Shown here: positions 42,339 to 54,000 of the stretch, piece after piece
Numbering within the stretch: the first letter of the stretch is position 1
How the letters are laid out: the number at the start of each line of letters is the position of its first letter
From: Cyanophora paradoxa
Lineage: Eukaryota > Glaucocystophyceae > Cyanophorales > Cyanophoraceae
DNA: 64,000 nt
Assembly: GCA_004431415.1 (NCBI GenBank)
Contig: QPMI01000017.1
Coordinates: forward strand, 248,001-312,000
Reading direction: 5' to 3'
Made by a program: the position numbers and the translations under genes
The notes under the pieces: generated by a model
Databases searched by the model: none
What the model was told of the DNA's origin: nothing
Seen by the model: only the letters and a program-made list of their open reading frames with translations

Positions 42339-44645
42339 TCAACAATTGCGCGCGTATGCGTGGGCGGTGTATGCAGGGGCCGAGGAGGCCCCAGCGGTGG
42401 GGGCAGGGGCAGCGAGGGCGGGCGCCCCTCCCCTCGAACTTTGGAGCTGCCGGAGCAATTCCTCGTACTTGCGCTCCGCTTCTTCGGCCCTCCGCCGCTG
42501 CGCCTCCGCCTCCTGCCGCTGCGCCTCCGCCTCCTGCCGGGATTTGTCGATATCTCTTCTCGCCTGTCGATAGTTCTCCTGCAGAGAGCGCCAGTTAGGG
42601 GCCTGTGGGCCGGGCGCGGCGGCAGCGTCTGCGTCGGCGATGTTCAGCGCACCAGGGTTTCCTTCATTTCTTGCATGTCGACCCAGTATGGGTTCCCGTA
42701 ATCATTCAGCAGCTGCGCTCCGTCGGCCAGGAAAGAGGGAGGAAATGGGGAGCTGTGCAGGGCCGGGGGTGGAAAGGGGAGGGGGGGGGGTAGGGGGGGG
42801 GAGTGGGAAGCGGGGGTACCTGCTCGGCCTCGGCGATGTTCTCGGTAGCGACGACGAAGACCCGGGGCCAGCCGTCGACGAGCACCTGCACGAAGCGAAC
42901 GTTCTCCTCCCGCGCCGGCTCCTCTTCCGCGTCCGGGTCCAGCGCGCGGCCCCTGCCCCAATCGCGCCGGCTCACACCGCGGAGGCCGAGGCGAGGCTAA
43001 GACGGGGCGCCGGGCGGGGGTACCGGCAGCAGTTGACGACGCTCGCCTCGTTCCGCAACCTCCACGCGCGGATCACGTCTGCACCGGTCTCAGGCTGGGC
43101 CGCGGGAGTGGGGCGCCCGGCGGGCCCGGCCCTCGCGCACATTTCTGCGAGCCGTCGGCGTACACCGGCTCGCAGAGGTTGGTATCGAACCTGCGCGTCG
43201 TCGCCATCTCCGAAACGACACGGGAGGGCCGGGGGGGCGGGGGGGCGGCACCGCTGGCGGACGAGCTCCTCGTAGTGGGCGATGGCGCGGTCCAGGTCCT
43301 CGGCCCCCTGCTTCCCCGGCGGCATCCGCGGCTTCTCCTTGTGCACGTTGATCACCTGCGCCCCAGGCCTGAGAGGGGGGGGGGGGGGGGGGGGGGGGAA
43401 GGAGAGGCGGGGGGGCACCTCCCCCGCGTACTCGAGGAGGACGGTACCCCTCCGGATGCCGCCGCTCCCGGGGCGGCAGAAGAGCCCGAAGCCGCCGCCG
43501 CTCGAGTCCTCAAACGCGGGGTCTTCCGGGTCCGTGATGCGGCCCACCTGGCCCCGCGCCGCGTCACCCGAGGGCGGGTTGAGCGGAGGGACCCGGGAGG
43601 AGCACCTCAACCTTCGCGCGGGAGCGATCCCGCTCCTGCTTGCTCCGCACAAACCGCTGGATCGCCGTGACGAATCTCTCATCCTCCTTGCGATCCTCCT
43701 GGTCCCCGCACGCCCGTCATGCGCGCCGCGGCGGCCGTGCAGAGGCTCCTCGCCCCGGGCGCACCGGGACGAGGACGAGCTGGTGGCCGTCGGGGCGGGG
43801 CCGGTGCATCCGGCGGTGGTCCTCCTGCAGCTCGTGGTTCTTGGGGGGGAGGAACTGCACGTCTAAGTACATCGAGCCGTCCCGCTCCAGCACCTGGCGG
43901 GGGGCCTGAGCCCCCGCAGAGGGAGCTGCGGCGCCGGGGCACGGGACAAACCGTCTGTAGCGGCACCGGCTCGTAGCCCCATCGCACGGGGCCCGAGGGC
44001 GGCCTCGACCTCGCACCGGCGCCCGGGCAGCTCGGGCCGGCGGCGGCAGGGGGCGACTGCTGGCGGGGTCGCTTCGGAGGCGGCTGAGGCGCGGGGTCCG
44101 CTGGGGCCGGGACCGGGGACGGAGCGCCGCCGCTGCTGCTGCTCGGCGCGGGACTGGACGCTCTACCCGAGGACCCGGGCCGCGCTCGCGCCGTCGGGGG
44201 CGCCGGCGGCCCGCCGCGGCTCACTGGCCGCGGCGCCAGCTGCCGGCCCGCCGCCCTTTTCGAGCGCCCGGCAGGCTGCGGAGGCGCGCTGCCCTCAACG
44301 ACGCAGTCGGAGCTCTCGTCCGACGAGCTGCTGCTGCACACTTCGACCAGCTCGGCGGGTTTCGCGGGCGTCGGGTGGGCGCTGGTCGCTCGCGCCGCGC
44401 GGGAGCGCTCGGGTGCTGGGCTCGCCTCGTCTTCCTCCTCCAGATCGATGCACGGCACGGCGGCGGTGCTGGCCGGCGGCGACCCTGGGCGAACGCAGGC
44501 AAGTGCAGGCCGCTTGCAGAAGGTAACCTGCGCGGAGGGCCGGTTAGCGCATGCACAGTCCTAGACCGATCAGCGGGCGCACCTCCACGCCCTGCTTCTC
44601 GTCGTCATCGCTTAGCTCCACCAATTCGATTGCGGCGGACGCCAT
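42339..44645 (-). CDS. SET-domain protein (probable lysine methyltransferase) with a C-terminal coiled coil
   Basis: The gene starts MASAAIELVELSDDDEKQ, and a second exon begins VTFCKRPALAC. A long Ser/Pro-rich disordered region with an acidic Ser run follows. Next come VLERDGSMYLDVQFLPPKNH and ERFVTAIQRFVRSKQERD. The SET domain is then recognisable: GFGLFCRPG with RRGTVLLEYAGEV (about 43,480-43,410), NEASVVNCCRG (about 43,055), NVRFVQVLVDGWPRVFVVAT (about 42,895) and LLNDYGNPYW (about 42,700). The last exon is a coiled coil with the repeat RQEAEAQ twice. In many SET enzymes the pseudoknot reads NHxCxPN; here NCC takes that place. Some SET families have an N-D-x-R-G form, which this resembles. 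Substrate unknown; histones are plausible. Confidence 0.7.
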
Positions 44646-44815
44646 CCCCGACCCGCGAGCGGTCCAGGCGACCGATCCGCTCGTGCGGAGGCGGTACGGG
44701 GCGTGCGGGGGAGCCAGGCTGACCCTGGCGGGTACACCCTCACACCGTGTTTTCGGCAATTCATCGAAGCGGCCGCAGCTAAGTCGCGCGTCCGGTGATT
44801 TCGAAGCGCCCAGCC
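44646..44815. promoter_or_regulatory. Short divergent promoter region (170 bases)
   Basis: Start codons of the SET gene (minus) and the membrane J-domain gene (plus) are only 170 bases apart, so the two probably share a bidirectional promoter. No TATA box is seen. Confidence 0.45.
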
Positions 44816-46707
44816 ATGTCGGAGAAGGGCTCGGGCAAGGCCGCCGCGGACCTGGACGTTCGCGCCCTCGTGCTCCAGGCGGCCACGGACCCATGGCTCG
44901 GCGCCGTGATTACGATGCTGTGGGGCTTCATCGCTCGGCGATGGCTGGCAGGCTTCGGCGCTAAGATAGCGGCGAAGCTGCCCGAGCGCCCGGCCGTCCG
45001 GGCCGCTCTCCTGGCGCTGGTCACGCTGCCGGTTATGTCGATGACGTACGCGGATTTCACGGAGGGCGGCCTGGTGCGCCCGCGCTCCGTCCCGCCGCGT
45101 GTTCGCCGCCGCGCCGCTGACAGCTGGTCCGGGTCAGCTCTTCCTCTACGTGCTGGGCCCCCTGCTGTTCAGCTTCATCGCGGCGACCGTGGAGAGCATC
45201 GCGCTGCTGCTGAAGCGCTTCCGGGCGGCCATTGTGCCGTACTGCCCGATCCCGCTCGTCATCCTCCTCTCGGCGCTCCTGCAGGCGTCCCTCTGGGTGC
45301 CCATCCTGCTCGTCGCGTACGGTCTGCTCGCCTCGGGCGTGCTCTACCCCGGGCGCGCCGCGGTGAAGTACATGATCGAGAACGACGTGCTCCAGAGCGC
45401 GGCCTTCCGCGAGTTCGCGGCCTGGCTCGACGCCTGGTTCCGCATCGCCGTGCAGGGCAACTTCGTCATGTTCCTGCTCAGCATCCTGCGCGCCTGGGTC
45501 GCCTCCTGGCTCTACGTCGACATCTGGCGCCTCCCCATCCTCTTCCACCTCCTCTTCGTCCGCCCGGGCTTCATCAAGCAGCACCTCCTGGTGCCCCGCC
45601 CCCCCTTCCCCGCCCCCTCCCCCCGCCGCCTCCCCCGCTGACGCGGGGGCAGGGCGTGGCGATCCTGGTCTTCTGGATCTTCGACTCGAACGCGCAGCCG
45701 CTGACGACGACGGTGATCGCCATGTCCTTCCTCATCTACGTCGACAAGCAGCTCTTCGGCGAGCGCCCGCCCTCGCGCCCGCCCTTCCAGACCGGCGCCA
45801 TCCCGCCCGTCGCCTTCGCGCGGGCCCTCCTCTCGCACCTCCCCGGCGCCGCCGTCTTCTGGGCCTACTGCCTGGCGCGCTCCCTCTCGGGGGGCGCCCC
45901 CTCGCTCCTCTCCGTCTTCGCGTGGTTCGTGGACCTGGGGTTCGCCCTCGTGTGCATCTCGGCGGCGGTCTCGTCGCTGGCGTCGGCGCGCTCCGAGGGC
46001 CTCTCGTGGCGGCACGCGGCGTTCGGGCTCTACGTCGCCCTCATCTTCTTCGGCAAGGTCGGCCTCCGCTTCGACGGCGAGAGCGCCCGCGTCAACTTCG
46101 GCGACGGCGCCGGCGGCTTCTCCTCCTCCTACGGCTGGTCCGAGGGGTCCGCCCGCCCTGCGCGCCCCGCGCCCCGCAGCCCCCCCGCCCTGCCCCCAGC
46201 CGAACCGGCGGCGCAGGGACTGGTCGCAGCGGCAGGGCAGCGGCGCCGGCGGGCGTCGGGCCGGCGGCAAGCGCTACGGGACCATCTGGGGTGCGCCAGC
46301 GCCCCCCCGCCCCCGCCCCTGCCGGCCCGCCCAGGGTACGAACCCGCCGGGCACCAGACCGGTGGACGAACAGCGACATGGAGGCGCTGCGGCTCCTCAA
46401 GGTCCCGCCCGCCCCGCTCGCCCGCCTTCCGCCTGCCGGGCCCGCCCTCTGATCGCTTCGCCCCGCCCGCAGCTGGAGTCCGGGGCGCCCAACGAGGAGA
46501 TCGTCAAGGCGTGCCGCCGCGAGAAGAAGCGCTGGTGCGCCCTGCCCCGCCCGCTGCGCTCCCCCCTCCACCCCCCACTCCCCCCTAAGGCCCCCGCCCC
46601 GCCCGCCACGCAGGCACCCGGACAAGAACCCGCGGGACCAGGAGCGGGCGACGCGCATGTTCCAGAAGATCGCCGGCGCCTGCGACCTCCTCCTCAAGAA
46701 CAGCTGA
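44816..46707 (+). CDS. Multi-pass membrane protein with a C-terminal J domain
   Basis: J proteins recruit and activate Hsp70. This one begins MSEKGSGKAAADLDV and has several hydrophobic segments: ALLALVTLPVMS, LFLYVLGPLLFSFIAATV, IPLVILLSALLQASLWVPILLVA, FVMFLLSILRAWVASWL, VAILVFWIF, LLSVFAWFVDLGFALVCI and FGLYVALIFFG. After KRYGTIWG and NSDMEALRLLKV comes the J domain, split by introns: LESGAPNEEIVKACRREKKRW, then HPDKNPRDQERATRMFQKI and a stop. The HPD tripeptide that contacts Hsp70 is intact. At least six exons join with GTGCG donors. Location (ER, plastid envelope or other) cannot be told; no clear signal peptide or transit peptide is visible. Confidence 0.7.
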
Positions 46708-46902
46708 GGCTCGCCGCGCGCAGGCATATAGCGTTAGGGGTACGGTACTTTAGCTCCGTAGAACTGTAGCTGCAGCATCAATGAAACCAGTGCTATCCCG
46801 AAGGTGTTTGCCGGGGTGCCTGCCCTCCTTCCCACCACGCGAGCGCGGGCCCGGCGCGCTTGAAAGTACCTAGGTAATTGTACACGGCGCCTGCAGCTAG
46901 GA

Positions 46903-47819
46903 CTATTCTGCTGTCTTCTTCGCGTGTGGGCACGTCATCGCGAAGCTGCGCGGGCGGGCGCGGTGCGGGGTGAGGGCGGGGAGGGCGCGAGGACCCCCGC
47001 GGTGCCGGGCACGCACTGCTCCTTGTTGCCGCAACAGGACCAGTGCGCGTCCTTATGCGAGTAGTACAGGCTGTGCGGACCGGGCGCGTGAGCGGGGCGC
47101 GTGAGCGGGGCGGCGGGGGCGGGGCTGCGGGGGCGGGGGCGCGGCCGGGGCGCACTCGTCGCCGGCCTTCTGGACCTCCTTCGTGAGGGACGTGCAGAGG
47201 TTGCAGCACTTGCCCTCTTCGCACGTCACATGCCTGCACGCCGGGTGCCAGTAGCCCGGGTGGATCTTCTTGCACACCGACTCCTTCCGCTCTATCTCCT
47301 GCTTCTCCAGCTCGGTCCAAACCTGCTCAGAGCGTTAGCTGCGGGGCCGCGGGGCCGCTGGCACAAGCGCAGAGATGCACATCGATTGTCTTCATCCTCT
47401 CCTTGCTGCGGGGCGGCGAGGGGAGAGGCTTAGCTAAGGCCGCGCGTCCAAGAATGCGTCTCACGCACAAGGCGAAGTCTTTTCGCTGATCGAGGCTCGC
47501 GCCGGGCTCCAGCGGCTCTGACTTGCGCAGTTGATCTAAAGTGAGCACGGCCGACAGCGCCTTGTCGTAGGCCGACGAGAGGAAAGCGCCCCAGTCGAAG
47601 GGCGGCCCCGTGTCTTTCTTCTCCTCCTCCTCGGGCCTGAACTCGCCGCGTCAAGAGCAGCCAACTGATGCGCTTGGCACGCCCTGCTGCTCACTCTTTC
47701 TTGCCTTTCTTCCCTTTCTTGTCTGCGCCTTTCTTTCCTCCTGCGCGACGCTCAGGGCTTCCGGCCACGCCAAAAGGTAACTGAGTGCAACGCTACCGCG
47801 CACCCTTCTTCGGCGGCAT
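46903..47819 (-). CDS. Cys/His-rich protein with a basic N-terminus (zinc-binding, CHORD-like end)
   Basis: Exons joined by GTGCG/GTGAG donors give a short Lys-rich start (MPPKKGGKK...KKGKKE) and an acidic linker. A helical stretch (WGAFLSSAYDKALSAVLTLDQLRKSE) follows, then a Cys/His block: CKKIHPGYWHPACRHVTC with GKCCNLCTSL. The C-terminal exons read HSLYYSHKDAHWSCCGNKEH and FAMTCPHAKKTAE. The HxxxHWSCC pattern resembles the second half of CHORD-type zinc modules, but the overall spacing does not match a family I can name. It starts 135 bases from the divergent kinase gene. Function unknown; zinc binding is very likely. Confidence 0.55.
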
Positions 47820-47954
47820 GTCTGGTGCTGCTTCTGCGTCCGCGCTCGACTTGTGTCTACCCGCGTACCCCGGCCAGTTTGCTTCCCCCCGCAACAAGGC
47901 CGAAGTGCCAACATCGAGCAGGAGCTCCTAGTGCCCGGCGGATCGCCTTCGGCG
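47820..47954. promoter_or_regulatory. Very short divergent promoter region (135 bases)
   Basis: It separates the ATG of the Cys/His-rich gene (minus) and the ATG of the AGC kinase (plus). It must contain both promoters or both 5' leaders. Confidence 0.45.
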
Positions 47955-50208
47955 ATGGCGTCGCGGCTGAGCATTGATCCGGCCGAGGCCCGCAATCTGG
48001 GGCCCGGAGACTTTGTGAAGGTCCGCGCGATGCCTCCCCTGGGCGTCCCTTCGGATCCCACAGAAGCTAAGAATGTTGCGCCCACGTGTTCCGCAGGTCC
48101 GCCTCCTCGGCCGCGGCGATGTCGGGAAAGTGTACCTCGTCAATCTGAAAGGTCCGAGTCCGCCCTGTTGGCGGGCCGTTCGGGCTTGAATCGCGAGGAT
48201 GTTAGGTACCGACAAGCTGTTCGCGATGAAGGTGCTCACAAAGGAGGAGATGGTCAAGCGGAACAAGGTGCCTCATACAACCCGCCGCGGCCGCCGCGGC
48301 ACCCAATCGGCCGCGAGGTCGCTTAGCGGCGATGCGCTGATCGTATGAATCGTCCCCGCCCCGCACAGGTCAAGCGCGTCCTCACGGAGCGCGAGATTCT
48401 GGCGACTGTCGATCACCCGTTCATTGTCACTCTCTACAGCTCGTTCCAGACGCAGAACAGGCTTTATTTTCTCATGGAATACTGCGCCGGCGGGTCCGCG
48501 CGCCGAGCGCGGCTGTCTGTCGTTCCGAGATCACCGCCTGATCGGAGCCGCCCCTGCGCAGCGAGTTCTTCCGTATGCTCCAGCGGCAGCCCGACAAGTG
48601 CCTTCCGGGTGCGGCACCGCGGCAGTCGGCTCGCGTGCGAAAAGCCGCGCCGTGCTGACTCCTCGGCGTTTGCAGAGGACGCCGTGCGTTTCTATGCAGC
48701 GGAGGTGCTCCTCGCCCTGGAGTACCTTCACATGCTTGGCTTTGTGTACCGGGGTCCGCATTTCTTTTCTGCTATGACAGGCCGCCAGCTAACTCTCAGG
48801 TTTGCAGATCTGAAACCTGAGAACATCCTGGTTCACGAAAGCGGCCACATCATGCTCACGGACTTCGATCTGTCCAAGGCAATGTCCCCGGTGACGCCGA
48901 AGATCATCAAGCAGCAGAAGAGCTCGATCTTCGGGGTCCGTGGCCCTCGTTGCGCCGCGGCACGCGAGGGAAGCGCTGACCGGGGCCCCAGCGCACGCGC
49001 CCGCCCGAGATCGGCGACTTCGAGCCGATCGAGACCACGACGAACTCGTTCGTCGGCACGGAGGAGTACATCGCCCCGGAGGTTATCCAGGTCCGCCGAG
49101 CCGCGATGCGGGTCGCCCTTTCAGCAGCTTGCCGACCGGCGCTGTTCGCAGGGCATGGGCCACACCAGCTCCGTCGACTGGTGGACGCTCGGCATCCTGA
49201 TGTACGAGATGCTGGTGCGGCGCGGCGCCCGCCTCGCCCCGCGCGCGGGGGCCGCGGCTGAGCCTGCGCCGGCAGTTCGGGTGCACGCCCTTCAAGGGCA
49301 AGGACCAGAACGGCACGTTCCAGAACATCGTCACGAACGAGGCGAGGTTCCCCGACAAGCCCCACGTGCGCCCCGCCCCGGCTCCTCCCCCCGCCGGCCC
49401 GTTCCGAGTGCCTCGCCCGCGCGCGTCCGCAGGTGAGCGACGGCTGCAAGAAGCTGATCAAGCGGCTGCTGAAGCGGGACCCGACGAAGCGCATCGGGTA
49501 CGAGCACGGCGCCTGGGAGATCAAGAAGCACCCTTTCTTCAAGAGCATCGACTGGGCCTGTGCGCCGCCGCCGCCCGCGTCCCTCCGCCCGCTTCCCTAC
49601 GCCCCTCACGCGGGGTCGCAGTGATCCGCAACTCGCCGCCGCCCATCACGCCCCAGATCGCAAACCCCCTGGACACGAAGTACTTCGGTGCGCAGCCGCG
49701 CCCGGGGCCCGCAGGGGCGCGCGTCGGGCGGCGCGTGGCTGACGGGGGCGGGCGGCGCGGGGGCGCAGTGCCGCTGGAGGACAGCGACGACGACCAGGAC
49801 GAGTTCTTCCGGTCGGAGCCGAGCGCGAGCGACCCGTTCAAGGACTTCGTCTCGGGGACGGTCATCAAGCACACCTCGTCGGCGATCAACTCGGCGCACA
49901 GCTCCTCCAGCAACCTCATGGGCCTCAGCCGCAGCGGCTCCTCGGCGGCCCTCGTCGCCGCCGCCGCCTCGCACCGCGCCGGCCTCACCGGTACCCCCGC
50001 CGGCAGCGTCCACGGGGGCGCCAGCCTTTCCCCTATCCCCTCTTCCGCCGCCTCCTCCTCCTCCTCCGCCCCGCCCCGCCCCACCCCCGCGACGCCGCCC
50101 CCCAACGCGCCGCCAGAAGCGGCCGCGGGCGCCCAGCAGGTCGCCAACGGGATCGCCCAGCTGACCGTCTCGGACCCCGCCGGCTCCCAAAGGCAGCTCG
50201 ACGCGTAG
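47955..50208 (+). CDS. AGC-family Ser/Thr protein kinase with a DFD motif (AGC VIII/phototropin-like catalytic domain)
   Basis: Exons give, in order, LLGRGDVGKVYLV (glycine loop, about 48,100), LFAMKVL (catalytic Lys), HPFIVTLYSSFQTQNRLYFLMEY, YRDLKPENIL (catalytic loop, split by an intron), LTDFDLSK (DFD instead of DFG, about 48,860), FVGTEEYIAPEVIQ (activation segment), SVDWWTLGILMYEML and DPTKRIGYEHG, and ending HPFFKSIDW. DFD and the stretch between DFD and the activation loop are features of the plant/algal/fungal AGC VIII group (phototropin kinase domain, nrc-2 type). Only about 23 residues precede the kinase domain in exon 1, so there are no LOV domains. The C-terminal 180 residues are Ser/Pro-rich and low complexity. 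All core catalytic residues are present. Confidence 0.8.
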
Positions 50209-51003
50209 GCGAGGGGCCCGCGCCGCCCCCTCCCCTCCCCCGCCGACGCGGCCCTCCCCTGCCGCCGCCTTTCTTTCCCTGGTTGAATTTGGAAGCCCCA
50301 TACAATGACATTCAGTCGCTGATTATATGACGGGTCTTACTAATTATAAGTTATACGGGTATGGCGGGAACGGCATAGGCATCGGCCGCCGATGCACTCC
50401 AATGCAAGGCGTAGGGATATCGATAACGTCATAATTAATTAACACTATCCACGCGCACGAAAAGCTTAAGGAAACAACTTCTCGAAGAGAGGGCATCAAG
50501 CTCATGATCAGAGGGAGCCGGAGTTCAAGACCTAGAGGCGCCGGCGCCGGCGGCTGCTGCTAAGACGCTGAGACGTCCCATGGGCCGCACCCGCGATCTG
50601 AGTTCGACGTCGACCGGGACTCGGGGAGCGCGCGCGTACATTTAGATCGATATCTATGAGATAGCTATACCTATAGCTGTCTACGGGATAACAAAATTCA
50701 AAGGGATCCCGGAGGGATCGGCCAGAGGAATAACTTATTGCAAACTAAAGAAAATCTAATCGATTTTCTGCTGGACACAGAGCCCAAAAACCGAACGAAC
50801 TTCGAAAACCGAAGTGGAGAACACGGACGTTAACAACATAGGCAAGCAGCCGCTGCCAGTAGCATTAGCGGCGGGACCGCTTGGGCCCCGAGGGCCCCGC
50901 CGCGCCCCCCGCCCCGCCGGCGGCCTTCCTCTTGCCCCGGGGGTCGCTGCCCTCGCCCTCGCCCCCGCCCCCGCCCTCCCGCTCCCTGCCCCCGCCCCGG
51001 GCG
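50209..51003. other. Convergent spacer between kinase and SMCHD1-like genes
   Basis: The stretch from about 50,300 is distinctly AT-richer than both genes. It includes CTATGAGATAGCTATACCTATAG near 50,655. A frame from 50,814 on the plus strand is the reverse image of the next gene. No gene is seen. Confidence 0.45.
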
Positions 51004-54000
51004 TCAGATCGAGGTGTCAGGCGATGCCGGTGCCGCGGGCGGCAGGGCGCACCGGGCGGCGCGCTGGACCTCCGCGAGCTCCTCGGAGAGCTGCCGGCTG
51101 CGCCGGTCGAGCTCGCCGAACAGCCGCCGCCCCTCCGCCTCCTCCCGGCGCAGGCCCGCGAGCGCCGCCTCCAGCCGCCGCTCGTTCTCCTGCCGGGCGA
51201 GGTCGCCTTCTTCAGAATTCGAAGCGCGGGGGAGGGCGGGGGGCGGCGCACCCGCAGGGCGCGCATCCGCTCGAGGGCGGCGATGAGGTTGCGGGTCTCG
51301 GCGACGGCCGGGCGCTCCTGCACGGGGAGCCCGGCGAATGCCCCGGGGGCCGCCTCGCGCCCCACGCCCGCCCCGCTGCGCTGCGGCCCGCTCCGCTGCT
51401 CCTCGATGCCCACCACGCGCCCGCCCTCCCGCACCAGCGCCACCAGCTGCACCCGGGGCCGTCGGCCGCCGACGCGGGCGGGCGGCGGGGCGGCGGGGCG
51501 GGGCGCACGGTGCGGTCGAGGCGGCCGTGCATGACCTCCTCGCGGTACCTCACCAGGTCCTGCGCCGCCTCAGGCGGGCGCCCCGGCCGTGCGGGCGGCG
51601 CGCGCGGGGGAGCGAACGCGCCTCCACGGAGTCAAAGAGGATGCTCTCGCGCAGCGCGTACCACCAGATCGTCCCCCGGTCCCCCGTCCGGCCCTCGTCC
51701 TGCCGCCGGCCCGCTCGAACCCGACCCGCCCGATGCGGTGGGAAAGGCGGGGCGGGGCGGGGCGGCACCAGGTGGACGAGGTTGACCATGTACTGCCCGC
51801 GGTACTGGCCCGGGATGGGGGGCAGGGCGAGGCGCCCCTGCGGGTCCCCCGGGGCGAGCTGCCCCCTGTAGCGGTCGCTGGTGGCGAGGCCGCCCACGCC
51901 CAGCATCATCAGCTCCTCGTACTGCGGGCTGCCGCGCCGCTCAGCGGAGAGGAGGGGCCGCCGGGGCGGGCGCCGGCGCCGCACGTACCTCCGCTTGACC
52001 GCGTCGACGGCGCGCTGGTCCTCGAAGATCGCCCACTGCGCCGCGTCGGCGGCCGCCCTCCAGGAGTGCCGGGGCGGGCGGGCGGGCGGGCGGGCGGGGG
52101 CGGGGACCTGCATGCGGCTGCCGAGGTGGCGGGCGATCGCCTCCGCGTGCACGTCGTCCTCCACCCGCCCCATCTGCGCCCGCGCGCGCCGCCGCCGACG
52201 TCGGCGCTCGGAGTGGGCCGGGCCTCAAAAAGGCAGACGCACCTCGGCGAGGAAGCCGAGGAAGCCGCGGACCATTCGGTTGTCCGCGCCCTGCCGCAGC
52301 CGCTGTGCCGAGCGCGCCGGCACGCTGCTCGTCCCCGGCGGGAAGAGCCGCGCCGCCCGCGCCGGGGCCCGGCTCGCCGCCTCGAGCCGCGCCTGCTCCC
52401 CCGGCGCGTGGGCGCGAGGGGGCGCTCCCGGGGGCGGGGCGGCGGCGCACGCGCTCGGCGTTGATCGCCGCAGCGAAGTCGAAGTTCGGGTCCGAGTACG
52501 CCTGGGGGTACGGGCGCATCCCCCTCGCGGTCCGAATGTCCCGCTCGACCTGCGCGTCGGAAAACGAACGGCGGGTGGGCGGGGTCCGCTGGGGAGCGAG
52601 CCGCCGGCGGCAGGAGCGCGCACGTTCTTCAGCTGCTCCTCCTGACCGCGCCTGCTCTGCAGCACCTGCGCCGGCGCGGTGAGGTCCGGCGGGGCTCTCG
52701 AGGGCGCCCGGGGCCGCGCACCCCGTTCAGCCTGGCCTGGGCCGCCTGAATCTCCTGCTTGAGCGCGTTCAGCTCGGCCACGAGCTCCGCGACGCGCTGC
52801 TTCTCCGCGGCGCTCTCCAGCGCTGCCGGGCGTGGGCCGTCAGGCCTGGCCTGGCGGGGTCGGGCCGGCGACCGGATCGCACCGCTGACGAAGGTGACGG
52901 CGGGAAGGGAGTCGTGGTCCGGGAGGGGCGTGTCGCCGAAACCGGCGCCACGGGGCACGAAGCGGATGCGCCACTCGTGGCTCGTCGGGCCCTGCGCGCC
53001 GCCGCCCGTCGCGGGGCCGAAGAAGGGAAGAGAGAGCGGGGACCGCACCTCCCCCACCACCCGGATCCCATCGAAGCGCGCCCGCCCGCGAACAAACCTC
53101 TGCGCCGGGACGGGCTCAGCGGCAGGCGCAGGCACAGCCGCCGAAGCGGGCCCGGCCCGGGTGGCGCGCCTGGATGGTGGGCCCCTGCAGCTCGAGGCGG
53201 AGGATCTCCCCGCCGTGCAGCAGCTCGATGCGCAGCTCTGCCTCCACGGGCGCCTCGAGCGAGTCGCAGACGTTGTCGAAGCGGTCCAGCTGGCCCCGCG
53301 CGCGCGCGTCAGCGAGGGGAGGGGCGGCCGGGAGCCCGGGCCGGCGCCGCGCCATCGCACCAGCTCGAGCTCCATGGGCTCGAGGAGTGCTCCCGGCTGG
53401 AGCACCGGCACCCGCAGCGACCGCGCGGCCGCCGCCGGCGAGGCCGGCACGGCGTTGCTCGGGCCCGCGGCGGGGGCCGCCGCGCGGGCGGGGGCCGGCG
53501 TCGCGGACCCGGCGCCGATGCAGAAGAATGGGCCTGCGATGGGGGTGAAACCGGAGCGGGTTTCGTTTGCCTCTGAAGTGTGAGGCGCACCGTGCCGCAC
53601 GACGACGTGCACGGTCGAGCACGCGTCGGGGTCCGGGTCGGCCGAGGAGGGGAAGACGTAGAGACGGTACTTGCCGGCGCGCGTCGGGGCGGGGTGCCCC
53701 TCGGGGATACGGAACACGGTGTAGGACACGCCGTCGCTGCGCTGGTACGGCTCGCCGGCGGGGAACGTGGAGCACTGGGTGAGCCCGTGGGCCTCGGCGG
53801 CCCAGGGCCAGAAGCGCAGCTCGGCGCCCTCGGGCAGCGGCCACTCCCCGTTCACCTCGTTCACCAGGCGGTACTGCGGGCGACGCGGCTCAGACGGGCG
53901 GCGCAGGCCGGGCCGCACGCGAGGCGCGCGCCTCGAGCTGCGGCAGGGCCTCGCCGGCGACGCAGGGGAACTCCCGCGTGGCGGTGAAGGGTAGGACCTC

